Origin: a virus
Length of the DNA stretch: 26,075 nucleotides
Strand: one strand, 5' to 3'
IMG/VR virus record: IMGVR_UViG_3300044823_000237
Span: 1 to 26,075 of that record
Part shown: positions 7,493 to 16,400 of the stretch, piece by piece
How the letters are laid out: each line of letters starts with the position of its first letter
Numbering within the stretch: position 1 is the stretch's first letter
Notes under the pieces: model-generated
The model's database searches: none
Seen by the model: only the letters and a program-made list of their open reading frames with translations
Told to the model about the DNA's origin: nothing
Translations under genes and position numbers: made by a program

Positions 7493-10400
7493 CTCCCGCA
7501 TACTGGCTTGCAAAATTGTTGACGTGCTTTACGATCTGCCGCGCACCGCCGTTGCGAAGGAACGAGTCGAAACCCTTCGCATCGATCGCGCTGATGTTGT
7601 AGTGGTGGTGAATGTCTCCGCCCGAAGAGCCGCTGCCGTCCGCGCCGCGATACATCGAAGCCATCTCCGCCGGTGACGCTCCGCTGTTCATCGCGCCGAT
7701 CGCGGGGGCGTGCGTCGACGCAGCCGTGGGATTGATGACCGCCTCGCCGAGCATCGCGTGGATGAATCCCTCATTGGGACTTGTAGACAGTTCCCCGAAT
7801 CCATCGATGGCGCCACCCGCATGGAACTGCTTCGCGCTCATGCTGACTGCGTAGCTGCCACCCTTTGCGCGCGCTCCGATTTCGCCGACGGCGAGGATCT
7901 GCTCCTTGCGCAGATAGTTCTGATTGACCCAGTCGGCCGCGCTGCCACCCCACTTCGAGCGCATGTAGGTCAAGCCATCGGAGGCCTGTTTGTTGACGTC
8001 CGAGATGGCCGACTGGAAGTCGCCGCCACCATAGCCGTTGCGGTCTTTCTCGATCTGGGGGAAGATCGTCTTCTTGTAATAGTCGCGCGCGGGAATGCGT
8101 CCGCCTTCGCCCATGACCGCGCCAGTAACTCCCGCGATGAGTCCAACCGCCGCGCCCACCCCCGCGCCGATCAGCGCACCCACAGGGCCGAACAGACTGC
8201 CGATGGCCATGCCCGCCATGGCATCGCCCAGCATCCCCTTCATCGTTCCGCCGGCGGTGCCCGATTTGAAGTCGGACTTGGTGTCCTCATATCCCTCGTA
8301 GCCGGCGACGCCCGCGGTAGCAGCGTCGGCAACGCCGGTTGCGGCGGCGCTGCCCTTGGGAACCGAGGGGCTGAGGGGCATATTCTGGGGCTGCTCGGTG
8401 CCGCCTATCATTGCATCCGTGGCGGCGTTGCCATTCTCGTCAAAACTGATTGAGCTGGCAGGAACGGACACTGAGCTTTCAGTGCCGGGAGTCGCAATTG
8501 AACCGGCGGTTGCCCGGTCCGAACGCGCCGACTGCGCTGCCGAAACGCCGTGGACGAGGCCGGGAATGTCCGATGCGGCCGCACTGACCGTCGAGCCAAC
8601 TCCGGACGCGGATGCGGAAACGGGGCCGGAAGAGCTTCCGCCATAGCTGCCACCGCCGGCGCTGTAACTGCCCGAGGAGCCGCCGGAGTACTCCGAAGCA
8701 CCTACCCCACCACTTCCTCCGTAGACGCCCCCGCTGCCCCCGCTGCCGCCTGTCCGTGCGCCGCCAGAATGCGGGGACGAACCATGGAAGAGGCTGCCGA
8801 AGATGCCGCCTCCAGAAGCAGCTCCCGTGACTCCGGGGATGCCGGATGCGCCAGGCGCGGCATGGCCGCCAAGGATCGAGCTTTGGAACTGTTTGAAGAT
8901 GGTGAGCTGCATGATCCAGTTGGCGACGATCTCCATCATCTCGTGCTGCATGGCATCCTTGATCGAGCCCATCGGGTCCCTGAATGCCGATTCCAGCGTG
9001 CTGGTCAGGCGATCGCGCATTGCGTTCTGCTCGTCGGCCATCTGGGCGTTGCGCAGATCCCCGGCCGCGGAGATCTTGGCCAAGGCGTCGGCATGGCCTT
9101 CAACCGTGGCGTCGTCAGATTCATTCGCCATGCGCACGCGCTTCGCATATTCGGCGTCGATCTTCGCGGTCTGCTGCTGCTCCTGCGCGAAGATGCCCAT
9201 CAATCCCTTCTGGTGCGAGCCGGAGTGGACCGAGCCGGCAGCATCCTCCATCGTGGCAATCTCATCCATGTTCTTCTGGTGCAGGTCGAGCTTCTTCTGC
9301 GCGGTGCCGTTGTCGATGTCCTGCAGCTCAAGGTTGTAGGTTTGCGTGGCCTGCACATAGCGAGCGTCGGTCTCGGCAAGGCCGTCGGCGACCTTGTGGT
9401 AGCGTTCCAGCGCGTCGTCGCGCATCTTCTTGTCTTCGGCATCGAGGCGGCTGTAGCCCTTCAACGGAGAGACTTCCAGCGAGTCGCGCAGGTTCTTCTC
9501 GGCCTGGACGTAATCCTGGAGGCTCTTCGCAATCTCCGCGTTCGCCTTTACCCCGGCTGCGGTTTTGCGATCCTGCGCGTCCTCATACGTCAGCTCGGAG
9601 CGGGCGAGCAGCGATTCAATCTGCTGGATGGTGTATCGCTCGTCTTCCAGGATGCGGGCATTGCCGGTGAGCGATGCCATCACGCCCTGCTCGATCAGGT
9701 CTGCGGTCTTCGCGGCTTCCTCGGTATGCAGGTTGGCGATCTTCTTGGCCGTCTGCGCGTCGATCTCGCGGACTTTATCCGCGTAGCCAGCCTCGCCGGC
9801 GGCCATCCCCGCGAGCTCAACTTGTTCCTGCGCATAAAGAGCATCATCGCCCTTCAGCCCCATCGCTGCCGTCTCGGCGCGCATCCGGCGGATCGCCTGC
9901 TGCGTCTCTTCGTTCAGCTTGACGGTGTCGGCGCCAGCCTTGGCGCTCGCCATGTCGATTTTCTGCTGCTCTTCCGACAGGCCTGCATCGGCAGCATGTT
10001 TGTTGGGGCTTTCCTGGCCAGTCGCGTTTTTATACATCTGATCTTCCAGCGCATTCTGGGCCTGCGTATAACGCAACTCTTCTTTGGCAAGGTCAACGGT
10101 CTTCTGCCGTTCCTGGGTGATCTGCTTTTGCCGGGAGAGTGCAGAATCGCCTGCATGCGCATATTCGATGTCCGAGACGTTTTTCTTGTGCGTATCCTCA
10201 AGGGCTTTCGGGTTGAGCTTGTCGAGGTTTTGCTGGCTCTCCACAGACTGCTTCGAAGCCTGCGCCGCGGCAATGCGGTCTGCAATAAATAATGACGGGT
10301 TAGACAGATCCCGCCAGCTTTGGGCCGCCAGATAATCTGCAACCCCTTTGAAGACATTGAGAGAGGCCGTTGCCTCGTCGATCCGGAATTTTGCGTCCTC

Positions 10401-10892
10401 GATCGAGGTGACGTTGGCAAAGTCCTTCTTGGCGTTCTCCTCAACCTCCTGGCCGTAGGCGCGCGCCGCCGCGCCTGTATCCAGCCACTTCTCGCCGAGG
10501 TCGTAGACCTCTTTGCCCATGTGGTAGAGAACTTCAGCGATGGCGAGACCGGCAAACGCTCCGAACGCAACAGAGGAGATGGCCTGGAATGCCTCTGTCT
10601 GAGCAATCAGCTTTGTCAGAGCACGCGGCATGTGGACGCCGAGGGACTCCGACATCAGCCGCGTGCTCTCGATATTGGTGAGCATGCTCGCGTTGGATTT
10701 CTGGAAGCCCGCTTCAACCGCGGCCCCGGCCTTCGACCCGGCCGCGCCGACGAGAGTGATCTGCTCACCCGCGATCTTTGCCTGCGCGGACGTCCCGGCG
10801 AACGCGGCTTTGGCGCGCTGATCGAAGCGGGTTACCCCCGCGACCGCCCCGCTCTCATCCACCACCAAGCTGATTACCGCCTGCGTCGCCAT
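7476..10892 (-). CDS. Tape measure protein
   Basis: At 1138 residues it is the longest gene of the window, directly upstream of the tail-tip genes. This is the expected place and size for the protein that sets tail length and is threaded through the tube. Seen: an N-terminal region with a hydrophobic helix (about 101-127) and a long Ala/Glu/Lys/Gln-rich helical coiled-coil section (about 130-640). A strongly Gly/Ser-rich flexible stretch follows (about 680-780), then a hydrophobic Gly/Ala-rich segment (about 884-930) that could cross the cell membrane during DNA entry. The ATG lies just behind the TAA of the zinc-ribbon gene with an AAGAGG ribosome site. By the usual rule of about 0.15 nm per residue it implies a tail near 170 nm. 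Confidence 0.88.
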   Translation of the reverse strand: MATQAVISLVVDESGAVAGVTRFDQRAKAAFAGTSAQAKIAGEQITLVGAAGSKAGAAVEAGFQKSNASMLTNIESTRLMSESLGVHMPRALTKLIAQTEAFQAISSVAFGAFAGLAIAEVLYHMGKEVYDLGEKWLDTGAAARAYGQEVEENAKKDFANVTSIEDAKFRIDEATASLNVFKGVADYLAAQSWRDLSNPSLFIADRIAAAQASKQSVESQQNLDKLNPKALEDTHKKNVSDIEYAHAGDSALSRQKQITQERQKTVDLAKEELRYTQAQNALEDQMYKNATGQESPNKHAADAGLSEEQQKIDMASAKAGADTVKLNEETQQAIRRMRAETAAMGLKGDDALYAQEQVELAGMAAGEAGYADKVREIDAQTAKKIANLHTEEAAKTADLIEQGVMASLTGNARILEDERYTIQQIESLLARSELTYEDAQDRKTAAGVKANAEIAKSLQDYVQAEKNLRDSLEVSPLKGYSRLDAEDKKMRDDALERYHKVADGLAETDARYVQATQTYNLELQDIDNGTAQKKLDLHQKNMDEIATMEDAAGSVHSGSHQKGLMGIFAQEQQQTAKIDAEYAKRVRMANESDDATVEGHADALAKISAAGDLRNAQMADEQNAMRDRLTSTLESAFRDPMGSIKDAMQHEMMEIVANWIMQLTIFKQFQSSILGGHAAPGASGIPGVTGAASGGGIFGSLFHGSSPHSGGARTGGSGGSGGVYGGSGGVGASEYSGGSSGSYSAGGGSYGGSSSGPVSASASGVGSTVSAAASDIPGLVHGVSAAQSARSDRATAGSIATPGTESSVSVPASSISFDENGNAATDAMIGGTEQPQNMPLSPSVPKGSAAATGVADAATAGVAGYEGYEDTKSDFKSGTAGGTMKGMLGDAMAGMAIGSLFGPVGALIGAGVGAAVGLIAGVTGAVMGEGGRIPARDYYKKTIFPQIEKDRNGYGGGDFQSAISDVNKQASDGLTYMRSKWGGSAADWVNQNYLRKEQILAVGEIGARAKGGSYAVSMSAKQFHAGGAIDGFGELSTSPNEGFIHAMLGEAVINPTAASTHAPAIGAMNSGASPAEMASMYRGADGSGSSGGDIHHHYNISAIDAKGFDSFLRNGGARQIVKHVNNFASQYAGDGISG

Positions 10893-10895
10893 TTC

Positions 10896-11282
10896 TTACC
10901 TCTTGAACTCTGCCTGGCACTTCCGGCAGCTCCATGCCGCCTCTTCGTTCAACGCTCCGCATTTGAAGCAGCTTGGATGGCAATTGCGGAACTCGCGCTC
11001 CGCGTCCGCCAACACAAGCAGCCCTTCCGCCTCATCCGCCATCAACTCGATCTGCGCTCCGGGCAGCGCGGTCACGCTGCGCAGCCACATCAAGTACGCA
11101 ACCCATTGGTAGTAGCCGTGAGCTACAGAGCGCGCCGGGAGCACCTTCCCGAGCGCCTCGACCGCGCCCTCGCGCGTGCTGCCTTCCAGCAGCTCGTCGA
11201 GGTCCTTGCGCAAGAACGATTCGACGTACATCTCCGCCGCCGCCGTGCGCAGCCCTGGATAGTCGGTGCGGCAGTCGATCAT
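10896..11282 (-). CDS. Small tail-locus protein with C-terminal zinc ribbon
   Basis: Start at the ATG 11282, overlapping the previous stop as ATGA, giving 128 residues; a longer frame to 11312 only overlaps the neighbour. The N-terminal about 95 residues are helical with no domain I recognise. The C-terminus holds two CxxC knuckles, C105/C108 and C119/C122, spaced like a rubredoxin-type zinc ribbon, followed by a basic end. It sits between the tail chaperone locus and the tape measure, where lambda-like phages make the G/GT chaperones, so it could help tape-measure assembly. A zinc ribbon there is not usual. The gene is well supported by coupling on both sides; its function is unknown. Confidence 0.7.
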   Translation of the reverse strand: MIDCRTDYPGLRTAAAEMYVESFLRKDLDELLEGSTREGAVEALGKVLPARSVAHGYYQWVAYLMWLRSVTALPGAQIELMADEAEGLLVLADAEREFRNCHPSCFKCGALNEEAAWSCRKCQAEFKR

Positions 11283-11506
11283 TGCTTCCCATATATGCCT
11301 ACAAACCCGCACACGCGCTCACCGCCTGGAGCCTTCTCGCAGCGCGCCTCTTCGAGCCATACTGAATTCTTGATTTCGGTGGTCGCAGATAGACTGCACG
11401 GATGTATGCGGATTTGAGTGGCTTCAAAGAGGCCCGTGAGTCGCGCGCAAACGATATCTTCGAACCCCGTGATTTTGTCAACAACCTTATCGCCAAGCTC
11501 GATCAT
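11279..11506 (-). CDS. Small phage protein with VxDKITGFEDIV motif
   Basis: 75 residues, coupled on both sides: its ATG overlaps the upstream stop as ATGA (11506-11503) and its stop overlaps the next ATG as ATGA (11282-11279). The N-terminus LGDKVVDKITGFEDIVCARL resembles a family of very small beta-barrel phage proteins beginning with a KVxDxxTGFxGIV pattern, found in several tailed phages without known function. The short length and tight coupling suggest an accessory of tail assembly. Confidence 0.65.
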   Translation of the reverse strand: MIELGDKVVDKITGFEDIVCARLTGLFEATQIRIHPCSLSATTEIKNSVWLEEARCEKAPGGERVCGFVGIYGKQ

Positions 11507-12315
11507 TTTTGGTCACTATCTCCCTTCGCCGCGTCAACGATGCGGCCCGCGCCGCCCGCGTTCAGCAGCCCTTGGATGGCCGCGACCTTGTGGCTGGCGT
11601 CCATCTCGCGGACGATGCTCGCGCGGTCAAGCAGCATATCGCCGTTCGCGCGATACGAGGCGTCCACGCTCACGATCAGCTCGTCGTAGAAGTCCATCAT
11701 CAGGGCCTGGCGCGCCGGGTAGATGGTGCGGTTGCCGCGCTCGTTGCCCAGCACGCGATAGGTCCCACAGGCGCGGTTGAACTTGCGCTGCTGCTGTAGC
11801 GTTGGCGGGTTGAAGCGATGCACCAACCCGCTCCACTTCGACTTGCCGTCCCAGATGCACTCCAGCGAGATCTCGCTCAGCTCGCTCAATATGATCGGCG
11901 CATCATCCGAGACCGGCGCGACGCGCACATCGCGCAACACCTGGCCGAATGCCTTCAAGTGACCGAGCGGAAGCATGGCACGCCAGTCTCCTGCATCCGG
12001 CATGGTGTAGCCCTCGACCTTGACTACGCAGCTACGCGCCAGATCGATGGTTCCGCTCTCGACCTCAAAGGTCTCCGTCTCTTCGCCCTGGATCATCACC
12101 GACTCAGTATCGAAGCTGCGGAAGAACCGCTCCCAGTCGCTGCGCGTGATGCGGCGGAATATCCAGGTGTACTCATGCGCGCCGAACTTCATCGCGATCG
12201 CGCGGCCTTCGGTCAGCTCAAGAACCGGTGCGGGCGTTGCGGGCTCGGCGGCAATGGTGACTGGCTCGGCTTCGATGGCTTCGATCTGCTTCGGGGTTTC
12301 ATGGATTTTCGACAC
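11503..12315 (-). CDS. Putative tail assembly chaperone
   Basis: 270 residues, starting at a GTG at 12315 with an AAGGAG site seven bases upstream. It lies between the tail tube and the tape measure genes, where siphophages encode the chaperone that coats the tape measure before tube polymerisation. The N-terminal 35 residues are Ala/Pro/Glu rich and probably disordered; the rest is mixed alpha/beta with no motif I recognise. It ends in an AAAAATGA run shared with the next gene, which is also where phages place programmed frameshifts, but the sequence is not a classical slippery heptamer. Assigned by position only. Confidence 0.5.
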   Translation of the reverse strand: MSKIHETPKQIEAIEAEPVTIAAEPATPAPVLELTEGRAIAMKFGAHEYTWIFRRITRSDWERFFRSFDTESVMIQGEETETFEVESGTIDLARSCVVKVEGYTMPDAGDWRAMLPLGHLKAFGQVLRDVRVAPVSDDAPIILSELSEISLECIWDGKSKWSGLVHRFNPPTLQQQRKFNRACGTYRVLGNERGNRTIYPARQALMMDFYDELIVSVDASYRANGDMLLDRASIVREMDASHKVAAIQGLLNAGGAGRIVDAAKGDSDQK

Positions 12316-12402
12316 GGGTTCGCTCCTTCAATCTGGATGGTGAAGATTTCAAAAATGCAGCGCGTGCTGGGAAGTTGCCGCTCTGCGAAAGAAGGGTTGG
12401 CA

Positions 12403-12431
12403 GCCGGCCGGGGCAGTGTCACTCGGCCGGC
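12403..12431 (-). terminator. GC-rich stem-loop after the tail tube gene
   Basis: GCCGGCCG (12403-12410) and CGGCCGGC (12424-12431) form a perfect 8-bp stem, with a 13-base loop, beginning seven bases after the tail-tube stop codon. In the transcript it is followed by a pyrimidine-rich stretch but no real T-tract. It may be a partial terminator or a structure that protects the 3' end of the tail-tube message. Confidence 0.5.
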
Positions 12432-12437
12432 CCCCGG

Positions 12438-13466
12438 TTAGGCCGCTATGAGGTAGCTGGCCACGGAATTGATGACGACGGCCGTGATGAGCGGCGTCAT
12501 GCCGACCTGCAGGATGTCCGTCTCGCCTAGTTCCAGCGTCCAGCAGGAGGTGCCACCAACGTCGCTGAGCGCGCAGTTCTCGTCCAGCGTGAAGTTGGGC
12601 AGCGCGAGGTTGAGCGAGGATGCGCCGCTGGTGGTGTTCAGCGTGGCCTGCAGCATGGTGTTGGCGCGCTTCCAGCCGTAGATGTCGTCGGTGCCGTTGG
12701 CGGCGATCACCATCTTCATCTTTACCTTCGGCATGTTGACGATGAGGTGCGAGGCGTAGAGGCCGGAGCCGGAGACGCGCACCTCCTCCATGCCGCAGTC
12801 GATGGTCAGCTCCCAGCTCTTGACGCGGGGATAGAAGCTGACCAGCGCGCCGCCGCTGGGGCCAATCGAGACCTGCGAATCGCTGCCCAGCAGATGCTGC
12901 CGCTGTACCGGAATGGGCATCGTGGGAAGGATGCCATCCACCGTGCGGCCGGTGCCCATCATGGTCGCCTTGAACTTCAGCGATCCGGTGCCGGAGCTGG
13001 TGATGGTGAGCTGGCTGATGCCCATGTCGACGAGCTGGTAGGCAACGTCGTTGGTGTCCTGGCCATAGAGCGTTGTGGCCTGCGCTTCCAGGCCGGTATC
13101 GAGGAAGTTGCAGGTGTGCGTGTAGGGCGCGGGAGCAACGCCGCCGGTGACCACTTCCTTGCCCAGCGCGAAGGCAATCAGCCAGCCCGCGAGCCAGTCG
13201 GTGAGCTGGCCGCCGAGATCCAGCGACGACTTCTTGCCGGTGAGCCAGTTGTCGTTGGCGAAGCTGTTGGTTGCGCCGGCGGTTCCGTAAGTGGATTCCT
13301 TTGTCTGCTGGAACTTGGCGTATCCGCTGACGTCGTAGCGCAACGCCTCGATCAGCGCGGCGGCGGCCACCGGAGTTCCCCACGATGTCTGGGCGTTGGC
13401 GGCAACCACCATCTGCCGCAGAATTGATTTCTGTCCAACAAAACCACCGGTCAAAATAGGGGGCAT
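12438..13466 (-). CDS. Tail tube (major tail) protein
   Basis: 342 residues, preceded by a strong AAGGAG six bases before the ATG. It follows the head-completion genes and precedes the tail chaperone locus, the place of the major tail protein that polymerises into the tube. The protein is beta-rich and of the size of siphophage tube proteins, with internal repeats of Thr/Ser/Gly strands; the N-terminal section (QMVVAANAQTSWGTPV) resembles other tail tube N-termini. Its strong ribosome site and the stem-loop right behind its stop fit a highly expressed structural protein. There is no sheath gene next to it, as expected for a non-contractile tail. Confidence 0.75.
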   Translation of the reverse strand: MPPILTGGFVGQKSILRQMVVAANAQTSWGTPVAAAALIEALRYDVSGYAKFQQTKESTYGTAGATNSFANDNWLTGKKSSLDLGGQLTDWLAGWLIAFALGKEVVTGGVAPAPYTHTCNFLDTGLEAQATTLYGQDTNDVAYQLVDMGISQLTITSSGTGSLKFKATMMGTGRTVDGILPTMPIPVQRQHLLGSDSQVSIGPSGGALVSFYPRVKSWELTIDCGMEEVRVSGSGLYASHLIVNMPKVKMKMVIAANGTDDIYGWKRANTMLQATLNTTSGASSLNLALPNFTLDENCALSDVGGTSCWTLELGETDILQVGMTPLITAVVINSVASYLIAA

Positions 13467-13499
13467 CGGATTCTCCTTGGTGCGATTGAATTGCTCCGG

Positions 13500-13901
13500 C
13501 TATTTCTCCGGTGCTGAAGTTGTGGCCACGGATGCTACGGCGGACGATGGATGAAGGACAGGGCCGCCAAGATGCTCGGCCTCGATGAATGTCTCGGGAA
13601 CTTGAGCGTTCGTATGAACTGGAACCGGCGCGGGAGAAGCGGCCGCGATCGGCTTTGCAACCGGTGCGGCAACCGGCGAAGGCGCGGTTGATGCAGCCGG
13701 GGCAAGCTCAAACCACGGCTGCCCGAAGGGAGCTGTCGGGGCAAGCGTCTGAAACCAGATTGCGCGATGGACCGGCTGCACCGCGGAGCCGGTAAAGGTA
13801 AGCGTCATCGCGCCGCCATGGACGGAGAGGGGCCCTCCCTTTGCCGCAGCCTGCCCGGCGGCTGTGAGGCGCACATTGACGGTGTCGCTATTCGACTGCA
13901 T
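13500..13901 (-). CDS. Hypothetical phage protein with Ala/Pro-rich C-terminus
   Basis: 133 residues; the ATG overlaps the end of the upstream gene by 14 bases and has GAGGAG seven bases before it. The first 65 residues look folded (short beta strands, an FTGSAVQPVHRAIWF segment); the rest is Ala/Pro/Val rich, low complexity and likely disordered. It could be a minor tail or decoration component given its place before the tail tube gene. I do not recognise the family. Confidence 0.6.
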   Translation of the reverse strand: MQSNSDTVNVRLTAAGQAAAKGGPLSVHGGAMTLTFTGSAVQPVHRAIWFQTLAPTAPFGQPWFELAPAASTAPSPVAAPVAKPIAAASPAPVPVHTNAQVPETFIEAEHLGGPVLHPSSAVASVATTSAPEK

Positions 13902-14364
13902 AGATCAGCTCCTCGACTCGATGAATCAACTTGACGGCGTGGCATAGATACTGGCTGTACCACAGCACGGTTGGCCCTTCGACCTGTACCGGCTGGCTCC
14001 AGTCGTATTGCGGAACGCCCTCGGCGTTTGGATATTGGCGCAGCGGGAGCGGGTCGAAGGCGGCGCAGACATCCTCGATCACGCCCTGGAAGGTGCCTTC
14101 GCTGTTGGCTGCATCGTTGACGGACATGTAGCCCATCATGGCGATCTCGTGAATGCGACGATAGGTCCCCGTGCCCTCGTCGCGCGTCACGGTGGCCTGG
14201 CGCGTCACCATCCAGGTGTGAATGTTGCCGGCGACGGTGTCCTTGAAGAGTTCGAGGAAGGCCTTCTGCTCTTTGGCTTCGCGTGCATAGCTGTAGACGT
14301 TCCTGGCTGAAGGAACGGCTGCAAGGCGCGCGGTGACGGCAGTGATGATGTCAGGCAGTGGCAA
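13888..14364 (-). CDS. Head-tail completion / tail terminator-like protein
   Basis: Start chosen at a TTG at 14364, which has GGAGG six bases upstream and gives 158 residues beginning LPDIITAVTARL; the longer frame to 14535 runs deep into the neighbour in another frame and is probably spurious. It overlaps the upstream gene by 14 bases. The size, the N-terminal helix and its place between the HK97 gp10-like gene and the tail tube match the tail terminator that caps the tube. No diagnostic motif is visible. Confidence 0.6.
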   Translation of the reverse strand: MPLPDIITAVTARLAAVPSARNVYSYAREAKEQKAFLELFKDTVAGNIHTWMVTRQATVTRDEGTGTYRRIHEIAMMGYMSVNDAANSEGTFQGVIEDVCAAFDPLPLRQYPNAEGVPQYDWSQPVQVEGPTVLWYSQYLCHAVKLIHRVEELIYAVE

Positions 14365-14896
14365 CGGGCACCTCCTCGATGGCGCGCACCGCGATTGCAA
14401 TCTGACGCTCGATGATCGACGGAGCCTGCGGATCGATGACCTGCTCCGCACGGTCGAACATGTGCCGCCCCACCATACCGCGCTTGCGCTGATTGATCGC
14501 GATGGCCCACGCGATTCCCAGCGCCGACTTCTCATCCTCGACGCCGAACTTCAACTTCACCCATGGAAGCAGCGCGTTGACTGGCGGCATGTGTGCGCGC
14601 GCGCCATAGTTGAGCGGATCGGCATAGACATCCGCCGGCGCTCCGGCTTGCACCAGAAGGCGGCTGAGCATCTCGCTTGGAGTGACGGTCGCAAAGATTA
14701 AGTTGACGAAGTTACCAGTGGCGACGGCGGGCGGCATCGAGCCATAAGGTGAGCGGGTATTCTCAACCACATCCTTCACCGATTCAACGCCGACAGCTTC
14801 CAGTCCGGCGAGCACGCCCCGATGTATAGCCGCGCGCACCTCCTCGGTGGCCTGGTCGAGCCCGGAGATCCTGATTGTCATTCCGGGCGCGCTCAT
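14351..14896 (-). CDS. HK97 gp10-like head closure / minor tail protein
   Basis: 181 residues. The segment from about 99 to 148, with WVKLKF, AIAINQRKRGMVGRHMF and a following helix, carries the W-K-x-I...G-x-GRHMF layout common in HK97 gp10 and related neck proteins. Such proteins join the completed head to the tail. It overlaps the upstream adaptor gene by 4 bases (ATGA) and the downstream gene by 14 bases. The family call is moderate, and its place in the operon agrees with it. Confidence 0.65.
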   Translation of the reverse strand: MSAPGMTIRISGLDQATEEVRAAIHRGVLAGLEAVGVESVKDVVENTRSPYGSMPPAVATGNFVNLIFATVTPSEMLSRLLVQAGAPADVYADPLNYGARAHMPPVNALLPWVKLKFGVEDEKSALGIAWAIAINQRKRGMVGRHMFDRAEQVIDPQAPSIIERQIAIAVRAIEEVPVATA

Positions 14897-15612
14897 CGGG
14901 TGTCCTTACCATGGACTAGGCGGTCGACGCCGGCGGTGCCCATGATGTTGCGCAGGTTGCCGGTGGAGATGGCAAATCGGCTCTCGACGCCGCTTGCGTT
15001 CTCCTCGATCCCCAGGTGGTTGAAGTAGCGCTTGCGGATCTTCGCGGCCAGGGACGTATACTCCTGCGCCTTGGTGCGATAGTTCACGCTGTCCGCGCCC
15101 AGGGTGTTGTCGCCGAACTGGCTGGATCGGGCGGCCATCGCCTCCAGGCACAGCGAAGCGGCATAGTCGCAGACCGCGAAGAAGTCCACCTGCGGCACGG
15201 TCGAGCCATCGGGCGAGTGCTGCGCGGTCCAGGTGATGCGCGCTGCTTCGCCAACCTGCGGCACATAGGCGGAGAGCATCAACTGAGCGCCCTTGGGCGT
15301 GCGGTAGATCTCCCAATCCTCCGAGCGCACATCCTCGTCCGGGATCTGGCCGATGGGGTATTCGATCTTCTTGATCTCGCTGAAGTGCGGATCGAAGGTG
15401 CCCTTGGTCGAAGTCGGAAGCGCGGTGAATGCCGTCCCGGTTCCCGCCACGTCGCTGACAATATACAGCGGGCGGTCCTTCGAGTAGCGCTGAAGGATCG
15501 CCTGCTGCACAAAGCGGTCGAGCGAAGATGTGATCCAGCCCGACTCGTCGGCGATCACCGGAGCGATCGCGTCGAGGAAGGGTTGAAGCGGGTTGGGGGG
15601 GACGCCGGGCAT
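14893..15612 (-). CDS. Head-tail adaptor protein
   Basis: 239 residues following the capsid region. The N-terminal part contains an ILQRYSKDRPLYIVSDVAGTG segment, a pattern seen in gp6/gp16-type head-tail connectors of siphophages, and the middle is helical (CDYAASLCLEAMAARSSQF), as expected for the helical core of ring adaptors. It would dock under the portal. The ATG comes 3 bases after the previous stop. The call rests on this pattern and position. Confidence 0.65.
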   Translation of the reverse strand: MPGVPPNPLQPFLDAIAPVIADESGWITSSLDRFVQQAILQRYSKDRPLYIVSDVAGTGTAFTALPTSTKGTFDPHFSEIKKIEYPIGQIPDEDVRSEDWEIYRTPKGAQLMLSAYVPQVGEAARITWTAQHSPDGSTVPQVDFFAVCDYAASLCLEAMAARSSQFGDNTLGADSVNYRTKAQEYTSLAAKIRKRYFNHLGIEENASGVESRFAISTGNLRNIMGTAGVDRLVHGKDTR

Positions 15613-15615
15613 GGC

Positions 15616-16359
15616 TTAGATGTCCATCTCCACAACGGTGAGGATGACGGCGGCGGCTTTGGGCGAGGTGGTGACGGGAACGGAGGTCATATCGACCGTG
15701 ATAACGTCGCCGATATTCACGCGTTCTCCGCCCGGATAGCTCTGGATCGTTCCGAGCACTTTGACCTTGGTCGCGTTGACGGTCGCGTATTGCGCAACCG
15801 ACAAAGGAACATCGGTGGCCAGCGTCGTGCCGTTCTGATTCACAATCACAGTGGTCGGGCCTCCGCCGAGGGTTGTCTCGGTAAGCGCGGTCCCAGTGAG
15901 GTCGAGGGTGCTGGCTCCGGCCGCACCAACCGGCCCGGTGATGGTGATCTTGTTTGTGTTCCCGCCCGTGCCCTGTACCGCAACCAGGTCGGCCGCAACG
16001 AAGCTGGCTTGGGCATTGAGCTGAACGACTGCAGCCGCGATGGTAGTTCTGGCGGGAAAGATCGTGGAGACCACCGCACCCGCACCGACGGCAATGTCCA
16101 GCGTGCCCGCCATGGTGTTGGTGGCGGCGGTGAGTGTGAACAATGCGGTAGAACCGGCGGAGATGGTCGACGCGGCCGGGGTCGGAGTTATGATTGCAGA
16201 TGTAACCGCGCCTGCTCCCGTATCCGAGAGGCAAAGCTGCGCGGCCAGGATGCGTGCGGGACGCGAGGCTATGAAGGTCGCAAGCGCGACGCCGATCGCC
16301 GGCAATCCGGGAAGTGGAAGCGTGATGTAACTTCTGCGAAGCTGTTGCTGGTCTGCCAT
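15616..16359 (-). CDS. Phage structural protein of unknown function, Ala/Thr/Val rich
   Basis: 247 residues with a GAGGG ribosome site before the ATG. An N-terminal proline-flanked hydrophobic stretch (about 14-33) is followed by a beta-rich body dominated by Thr, Ala, Val and Gly. It is placed between the major capsid and the head-tail adaptor, where phages keep head decoration, head fibre or tail-attachment proteins. The composition (strand-rich, few charges) fits a surface decoration protein. I do not recognise a family. Confidence 0.6.
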   Translation of the reverse strand: MADQQQLRRSYITLPLPGLPAIGVALATFIASRPARILAAQLCLSDTGAGAVTSAIITPTPAASTISAGSTALFTLTAATNTMAGTLDIAVGAGAVVSTIFPARTTIAAAVVQLNAQASFVAADLVAVQGTGGNTNKITITGPVGAAGASTLDLTGTALTETTLGGGPTTVIVNQNGTTLATDVPLSVAQYATVNATKVKVLGTIQSYPGGERVNIGDVITVDMTSVPVTTSPKAAAVILTVVEMDI

Positions 16360-16400
16360 GAGGTCCCTCGTCTCGGTTGCTGCTGTTGGTCTTGAGCTTT

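Noticed and set aside
8550-10292. 580-residue plus-strand open frame opposite the tape measure gene
   Set aside because: It is antisense to a well-supported gene in GC-rich DNA, where third-position G/C keeps the opposite frame open; it has no ribosome site or recognisable domain and its composition is Arg/Leu/Gly noise.
12349-13383. 344-residue minus-strand frame overlapping the tail tube gene
   Set aside because: Out of frame with the tail tube protein, very rich in Arg/His/Gly, no ribosome site; the 12438-13466 frame has a strong AAGGAG and plausible protein.
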